Part shown: piece after piece, positions 6,687 through 9,541 of the stretch
Numbering within the stretch: the first letter of the stretch is position 1
How the letters are laid out: each line of letters opens with the position of its first letter
The notes under the pieces: generated by a model
The model's database searches: none
Told to the model about the DNA's origin: nothing
What the model saw: only the letters and a program-made list of their open reading frames with translations
Source of the DNA: Planctomycetota bacterium
Lineage (GTDB): Bacteria > Planctomycetota > Planctomycetia > Planctomycetales > Planctomycetaceae
DNA: 9,541 nucleotides
Direction: 5' to 3'
Assembly (NCBI GenBank): GCA_013151585.1
Contig: JAADHY010000580.1
Location: 1-9,541 of the forward strand
Position numbers and translations under genes: made by a program

Positions 6687-6720
6687 GACCGCTTCCGCGC
6701 CAACTCAGCGCGAAGCGGTC
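6687..6720. repeat. Strong hairpin about 160 bases upstream of speD
   Basis: GACCGCTTCCGCGC (6687-6700) and GCGCGAAGCGGTC (6708-6720) form 13 base pairs with one bulged C around the loop CAACTCA. Flanking CCG and CGG can extend the stem. Neither strand has a following T-tract. It may be part of the speD leader RNA or an operator. I do not recognise a known riboswitch. Confidence 0.5.
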
Positions 6721-6861
6721 AGCGGTTGGTGTGGAAGTCGAATGCGGCGTTGGGATGGATTGGCTGGAGAGTCTATTCGCGGTTCGATGGTAAGGCCCCG
6801 GATCGGCCGGATCGCTTCGGATTGAGGCACACTCGACCCGCAAGGGTGTCCGGTCGTGTTT

Positions 6862-6869
6862 GGAGGAGG
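6862..6869 (+). promoter_or_regulatory. Strong Shine-Dalgarno that fixes the TTG start of speD
   Basis: GGAGGAGG lies eight bases before the TTG at 6878. Two in-frame TTG codons are possible; the one at 6860 overlaps the Shine-Dalgarno itself, so translation most likely starts at 6878. Confidence 0.75.
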
Positions 6870-6877
6870 ACCAACAG

Positions 6878-7261
6878 TTGCAAAGAGGCAAGCATTTGCT
6901 GATCGACTGTCGGGACGTGTCTCGTTCCGTCTGCCTAGACGACGCTGCCATGCTGGACGCGATGGCCCGAGCCGCCGAGCGAGCGGGCGCGACCGTCATC
7001 TCGCAGGTTCGATACCGCTTCGGCCCGCCTCCGGGCTTTACCGCGGTCGTCGTGCTGGATGAGAGCCATTGTTCGGCCCACAGCTACGCCGACTTGGGCC
7101 TGATCGCTCTGGACATCTTTACTTGCGGCCGAACCGACCCTCGGGAGGTCTTGCGGCTTTTGCAAGAGGAAATCGACCTGGGAACGGTTTCCGTTCGCGA
7201 GGTGGCGCGCTTTGTGGTCGATGCGGCTAGGCCACCGGAACCGGTACCGGCGCGGATTTAG
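6878..7261 (+). CDS. speD: S-adenosylmethionine decarboxylase family pyruvoyl enzyme (substrate uncertain)
   Basis: This 127-residue bacterial class 1b SpeD proenzyme begins QRGKHLLIDC. Self-cleavage between E62 and S63 in the motif LDESHCSAH turns Ser63 into the pyruvoyl cofactor. H68 and C83 (FTCG) fill the processing and catalytic positions, and these numbers equal those of the Thermotoga maritima enzyme (S63, H68, C83). The usual reaction makes decarboxylated AdoMet for spermidine synthase. Differences from the classical family are visible: the segment normally HTWPEYG is HSYADLG, the serine matching Ser55 is T55, and the loop before it has one extra residue. SpeD homologues with altered substrate pockets have been shown to decarboxylate L-ornithine or L-arginine in several phyla, Planctomycetota included, so the substrate is open. 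The start is TTG behind GGAGGAGG. A deoxyhypusine-synthase-like gene follows after 126 bp and no spermidine synthase gene is in view. Confidence 0.88.
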   Translation: MQRGKHLLIDCRDVSRSVCLDDAAMLDAMARAAERAGATVISQVRYRFGPPPGFTAVVVLDESHCSAHSYADLGLIALDIFTCGRTDPREVLRLLQEEIDLGTVSVREVARFVVDAARPPEPVPARI

Positions 7262-7387
7262 CTGGATAGAACCTCTGACGATGAGCAAGCCGGTCGGCGC
7301 GTCCAGTTGGACGGTCTTGGTGTCGGCGGTCTTTCTGTGAATCTTTCATCACGGATTGGGCGGGCCGGAGTGCGGGGAGAGGGTCTG

Positions 7388-8464
7388 ATGCCAGAACGGG
7401 AATTGCATGATGGACGCCGAGACGGGCTGACCCCGCTGGAAAGCCTCGATGTGAACCAAGTCGGGTCTTTCGCCGATTTGCTACGCGCCATGGGGAAAAC
7501 GGCCTTCTCCGGACGTCAGCTTGGCGAGGCTTTCGACATCCTGCTCCAAATGGTGCGTGACCGAGAGTGCGTCGTCGTTTTGACGTTATCTGGAGCCATG
7601 ACGGTCGCCAAGCAGGGACGGATCATCTGCGAGATGATCGATCGTGGACTGGTTCAGATCATTGTCTCGACCGGCGCCTTGATTGCTCACGGTCTGACCG
7701 AATCGATCGGCTTGGTGCATTATCGCTACGACCCATCTCAGTCAGACGAACTCCTGTTCAAACACGGTTACAACCGCGTATACGATACGTTGGAGATGGA
7801 GGCCAATCTGGACAACCTGGAACGGCTCGTAACCGAACTGCTCGACACCGAAACGCCGGACGGGGGAGTTTGGTCTTCCGCGACCCTTTGCCGAGCCATT
7901 GGCAAACGGCTGAGCCAGATGGATCGGGGCCCAGGGATTCTTCGCAGCGCTTTCGAGAAGAACGTTCCGGTTTTTATTCCTGCTTTCACGGACTGCGAAC
8001 TCGGCTTGGACGTCGCCACATGGGCGATGCGGCGTCATGTCCAACGGGAAGGCGGATCGACAGAAACGGCCTTTCAAGCCGTTCCACCGTTCAACCCCTT
8101 CCTGGATTTGCAGCACTACGCTCGGTTGATGACTCAGGCGACGCGCACAGGAATACTGACCATCGGCGGCGGCGTGCCGCGGAACTGGGCCCAACAAATC
8201 GCTCCGTACGTCGACATCGCCAAGGCCCGGCTGGGCTGGAACCGGCCCGCTCCGCGGTTCCGCTACGGCGTGCGAATTTGCCCCGAACCCGTCCATTGGG
8301 GCGGTCTGTCGGGATGCACCTATTCCGAAGGCGTCAGTTGGGGCAAGTTCGTTCCTCCGGCGGAAGGCGGACGGTTTGCTGAGGTCTATGCCGACGCCAC
8401 GGTCGTTTTGCCTCTTCTCATCAAAGGAGTGCTGGAAGAGCTGGACCGGCGGGACGCCCCTTGA
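7388..8464 (+). CDS. Deoxyhypusine-synthase-like protein, probably a homospermidine-type synthase
   Basis: This 358-residue protein covers the full deoxyhypusine synthase fold. NAD-binding landmarks are LTLSGAMT (residues 65-72) and STGA (94-97), followed by SIGLVHYRYDP, PAFTDCELGLD, ILTIGGGVPRNW (to 267) and the C-terminal SWGK with the catalytic lysine K320, then EVYADATVVLP. The family moves the aminobutyl group of spermidine through an enzyme-lysine imine, using NAD. Bacteria lack eIF5A, so the acceptor must be something else; bacterial members are known or thought to make homospermidine from putrescine. In my by-eye alignment with human DHS the spermidine-side residues H288 and D316 correspond to N266 and L307 here, while E323, W327 and K329 are kept (E314, W318, K320). 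The ATG at 7388 follows a GGGGAGAGG-like Shine-Dalgarno; an upstream in-frame TTG at 7307 is less likely. It is probably co-transcribed with speD. Confidence 0.88.
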   Translation: MPERELHDGRRDGLTPLESLDVNQVGSFADLLRAMGKTAFSGRQLGEAFDILLQMVRDRECVVVLTLSGAMTVAKQGRIICEMIDRGLVQIIVSTGALIAHGLTESIGLVHYRYDPSQSDELLFKHGYNRVYDTLEMEANLDNLERLVTELLDTETPDGGVWSSATLCRAIGKRLSQMDRGPGILRSAFEKNVPVFIPAFTDCELGLDVATWAMRRHVQREGGSTETAFQAVPPFNPFLDLQHYARLMTQATRTGILTIGGGVPRNWAQQIAPYVDIAKARLGWNRPAPRFRYGVRICPEPVHWGGLSGCTYSEGVSWGKFVPPAEGGRFAEVYADATVVLPLLIKGVLEELDRRDAP

Positions 8465-8477
8465 GACATTTTCCGCT

Positions 8478-8870
8478 TTATTCCTCGACCGCGACTTCCA
8501 CGGGGGTGCCTTCCCACAGTCCGTGTTTGGTGCAATAGGCGATCGCGGAAAGACGGAGTTTTCGTCCGGTGGGAACGATTTGGAACGTGACTTCCGCTTG
8601 GCCCTTTTGTCCCTGTCCGCCGAGCGCACCGGCCGTGAAGTTGGCTTCGGCTAGCAGCGTCTCGCCGTTGTACAGCGACACGCTCTTGATGAAATGGTCC
8701 GGGTCGTCCGGGTGCGTGTACTCGTTGCCCACGCGGACCGTCACGGGAAACTTTTGACCCGCCTTCGCCGTCGACTCGCACGAGATGAAAGGCGAGTGCC
8801 GGTCGATGAAATCTTTTTTCGCTTCGCGATCAATCGTCGAGATGTCAACGTAGCTGTTGATTTTCGGCAT
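8478..8870 (-). CDS. Class II superoxide reductase (neelaredoxin / desulfoferrodoxin iron-binding domain)
   Basis: This 130-residue cytoplasmic protein reduces superoxide to hydrogen peroxide without making oxygen. All ligands of the Fe(His)4(Cys) centre are visible: H25 (DRHSPF), H53 and H59 (THPDDPDHF), C113 and H116 (YCTKHGLW). The N-terminal desulforedoxin domain of two-iron enzymes is absent, so it is the one-iron class. The catalytic loop usually written EKHVP reads DRHSP here, so the Glu-Lys pair is conservatively replaced by Asp-Arg. The central GGQGQKGQAEVTF segment is glycine-rich. The start is firm: GGAGG lies seven bases upstream of the ATG at 8870, and a promoter is predicted at 8957-8984. 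The gene runs towards the deoxyhypusine-synthase-like gene and the two stop codons are 13 bp apart. The electron donor (rubredoxin or similar) is not in this window. Confidence 0.93.
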   Translation of the reverse strand: MPKINSYVDISTIDREAKKDFIDRHSPFISCESTAKAGQKFPVTVRVGNEYTHPDDPDHFIKSVSLYNGETLLAEANFTAGALGGQGQKGQAEVTFQIVPTGRKLRLSAIAYCTKHGLWEGTPVEVAVEE

Positions 8871-8956
8871 GGGAGTCCTCCGTCAATCAGTGCTTTTTCT
8901 CACCGAGATATGGCCAGTCCGCGCCGGAGGCCGCAAGCTGACCGAAGTAGACGACG

Positions 8957-8984
8957 ATTGTACCGCCTGCGCGTGAACTGTCTA
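8957..8984 (-). promoter_or_regulatory. Sigma70-type promoter of the superoxide reductase gene
   Basis: On the minus strand TAGACA (complement of 8979-8984) and TACAAT (complement of 8957-8962) are 16 bases apart, each one mismatch from consensus. Transcription would begin near 8950 and give a leader of about 80 bases. No OxyR- or PerR-like operator was recognised. Confidence 0.6.
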
Positions 8985-9309
8985 GCGTTGTCGATCGAAA
9001 AAGACTCGTGGGCGAGCGTCTCTGAATACTGAAGTGGGATCACGTTCGGCCGGGCACACGTCGCGAAACTTCTGAACCGACGGTTTCTATCAGGTGAAGG
9101 ATTGGCTATCATATAAAAGACGTAGTTACTGCGGGCCAACAGCATGCGACCTGAGAAATTCGGACTCCAAGCCGTCGGTGGTGAGGCGTTCGCGAGTTGA
9201 TGGATGGTGTGCGCGCGGAGCGTGCAGCACCCTGCCCTCGAGACGTTTCGCTCTTGTTCGGAAATCCCACCGGGCGATGCGTCTCAAAGACAACAAACGG
9301 ATCAGTCCC
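8985..9309. other. Divergent intergenic region between superoxide reductase and STAS genes
   Basis: No gene is recognised; the open minus-strand frames here are continuations of shadows of the STAS gene. The AT-rich spot CTATCATATAAAAGACG near 9107-9123 could be a -10 region for a plus-strand promoter of the STAS gene, but no matching -35 box stands out. No tRNA-like arm or repeat was seen. Confidence 0.5.
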
Positions 9310-9541
9310 ATGCCGGCTGCCGCAAAAGTCTTCGACGTCATCCTCGATGGCGGGGTGTTGGTGATCATTCCCCATGGAGCTGCGCGAAACTTCCTGTACC
9401 GGGAAGTCCACATGGACGCGAATCGCGTTTTGCGAACGGCGATGGAGAGCAACGTCAAGAACATCATCGCCGACTTGTGCGAACTCACATCGATCGACTC
9501 GGTTATGATCGAGTCGTTATTGCGCGTGTTGACAATCGCCA
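9310..9541 (+). CDS. STAS-domain protein, anti-sigma-factor-antagonist-like (3' end cut)
   Basis: Only the first 77 codons are in the window. They show the STAS pattern: strand GGVLVIIPHG, then a helix from about residue 34 to 46 (MDANRVLRTAME), strand NIIADLCELTSI and the phosphorylation-loop position IDS with S64, followed by the helix MIESLLRVLTIA. STAS proteins of the SpoIIAA type bind anti-sigma kinases or act as scaffold modules, and planctomycetes carry many stand-alone copies with the form VxPxGxAxxFxYxxVHxExN, which fits here. The start is uncertain. The ATG at 9310 gives the length I expect for this group. An in-frame ATG at 9277 would add 11 residues (MRLKDNKRISP), and neither has a strong Shine-Dalgarno. 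No partner kinase or phosphatase gene is visible. Confidence 0.7.
   Translation, partial: MPAAAKVFDVILDGGVLVIIPHGAARNFLYREVHMDANRVLRTAMESNVKNIIADLCELTSIDSVMIESLLRVLTIA

Larger units (their letters stand above)
6181..6861. other. Long intergenic region before speD, no gene seen
   Basis: About 680 bases carry no recognisable coding sequence. A 193-codon minus-strand frame (6418-6999) runs into speD and has a low-complexity S/R/P/T-rich translation; the plus-strand frames are likewise unconvincing. Three inverted repeats (6423-6443, 6568-6583, 6687-6720) and a tandem CCGGATCG pair near 6805-6820 are the only structure noticed. I found no promoter with two good boxes, so the transcription start of speD is unknown. 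Confidence 0.6.

Noticed and set aside
6776..6800. GGTTCGAT that resembles a tRNA T-loop
   Set aside because: The flanking bases do not form a T-stem and no acceptor, D or anticodon arms can be built around it.
6418..6999. Minus-strand 193-codon frame upstream of and inside speD
   Set aside because: It is the shadow of speD plus non-coding DNA; the composition is low complexity and no motif is present.
7567..8629. Other-frame ORFs over the DHS-like gene (plus 271 codons; minus 295 codons)
   Set aside because: Both are shadows of a gene with full-length family motifs; they carry none themselves.
9126..9488. Minus-strand frames across the STAS gene
   Set aside because: They are antisense shadows; the plus frame has the strand-helix pattern and IDS motif of STAS domains.
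1..9541. CRISPR array, insertion sequence or integrase
   Set aside because: No regularly spaced identical repeats, transposase motifs or terminal inverted repeats with target duplications were found by reading both strands.

Overview
The window looks like chromosomal DNA of a GC-rich planctomycete (Planctomycetota, probably a Pirellulales-type lineage). This placement is inferred from the gene families: a short DksA/TraR zinc-finger protein overlapping lspA, a STAS protein of the kind common in that phylum, a SpeD homologue beside a deoxyhypusine-synthase-like protein, and large secreted carbohydrate-active-looking proteins. It has not been tested by any search.

Left part (1-4242, minus strand): two large exported proteins point the same way. 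Upstream in transcription is a 599-residue DUF4855 protein with a C-terminal beta-rich domain. After a 377-bp gap comes a protein of at least 688 residues that carries two different TIM-barrel glycoside-hydrolase-like domains in tandem; its C-terminus is cut by the window edge. Together they look like a small polysaccharide-processing locus.

Middle (4243-6180, plus strand): a 756-bp non-coding stretch holds at least four hairpin-forming inverted repeats and a short direct repeat. A good sigma70-type promoter follows. It drives a two-gene unit, a DksA/TraR-type regulator overlapping lspA (signal peptidase II) by 4 bp, closed by an intrinsic terminator at 6151-6180.

Right part (6181-9541): about 680 bp without a gene but with several inverted repeats leads to speD. 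This encodes an S-adenosylmethionine-decarboxylase-family pyruvoyl enzyme starting at TTG behind a strong Shine-Dalgarno, and the next gene is a deoxyhypusine-synthase-like enzyme. Bacteria have no eIF5A and no spermidine synthase is visible here. Both proteins also differ from classical members at substrate-side positions. I therefore propose that the pair may be a compact polyamine (homospermidine-type) pathway in which the SpeD homologue may decarboxylate an amino acid rather than AdoMet. A class II superoxide reductase (minus strand, own promoter) converges on the synthase gene with a 13-bp gap. The window ends in the 5' part of a STAS-domain gene.

No tRNA, rRNA, CRISPR array, transposase or integrase was recognised.
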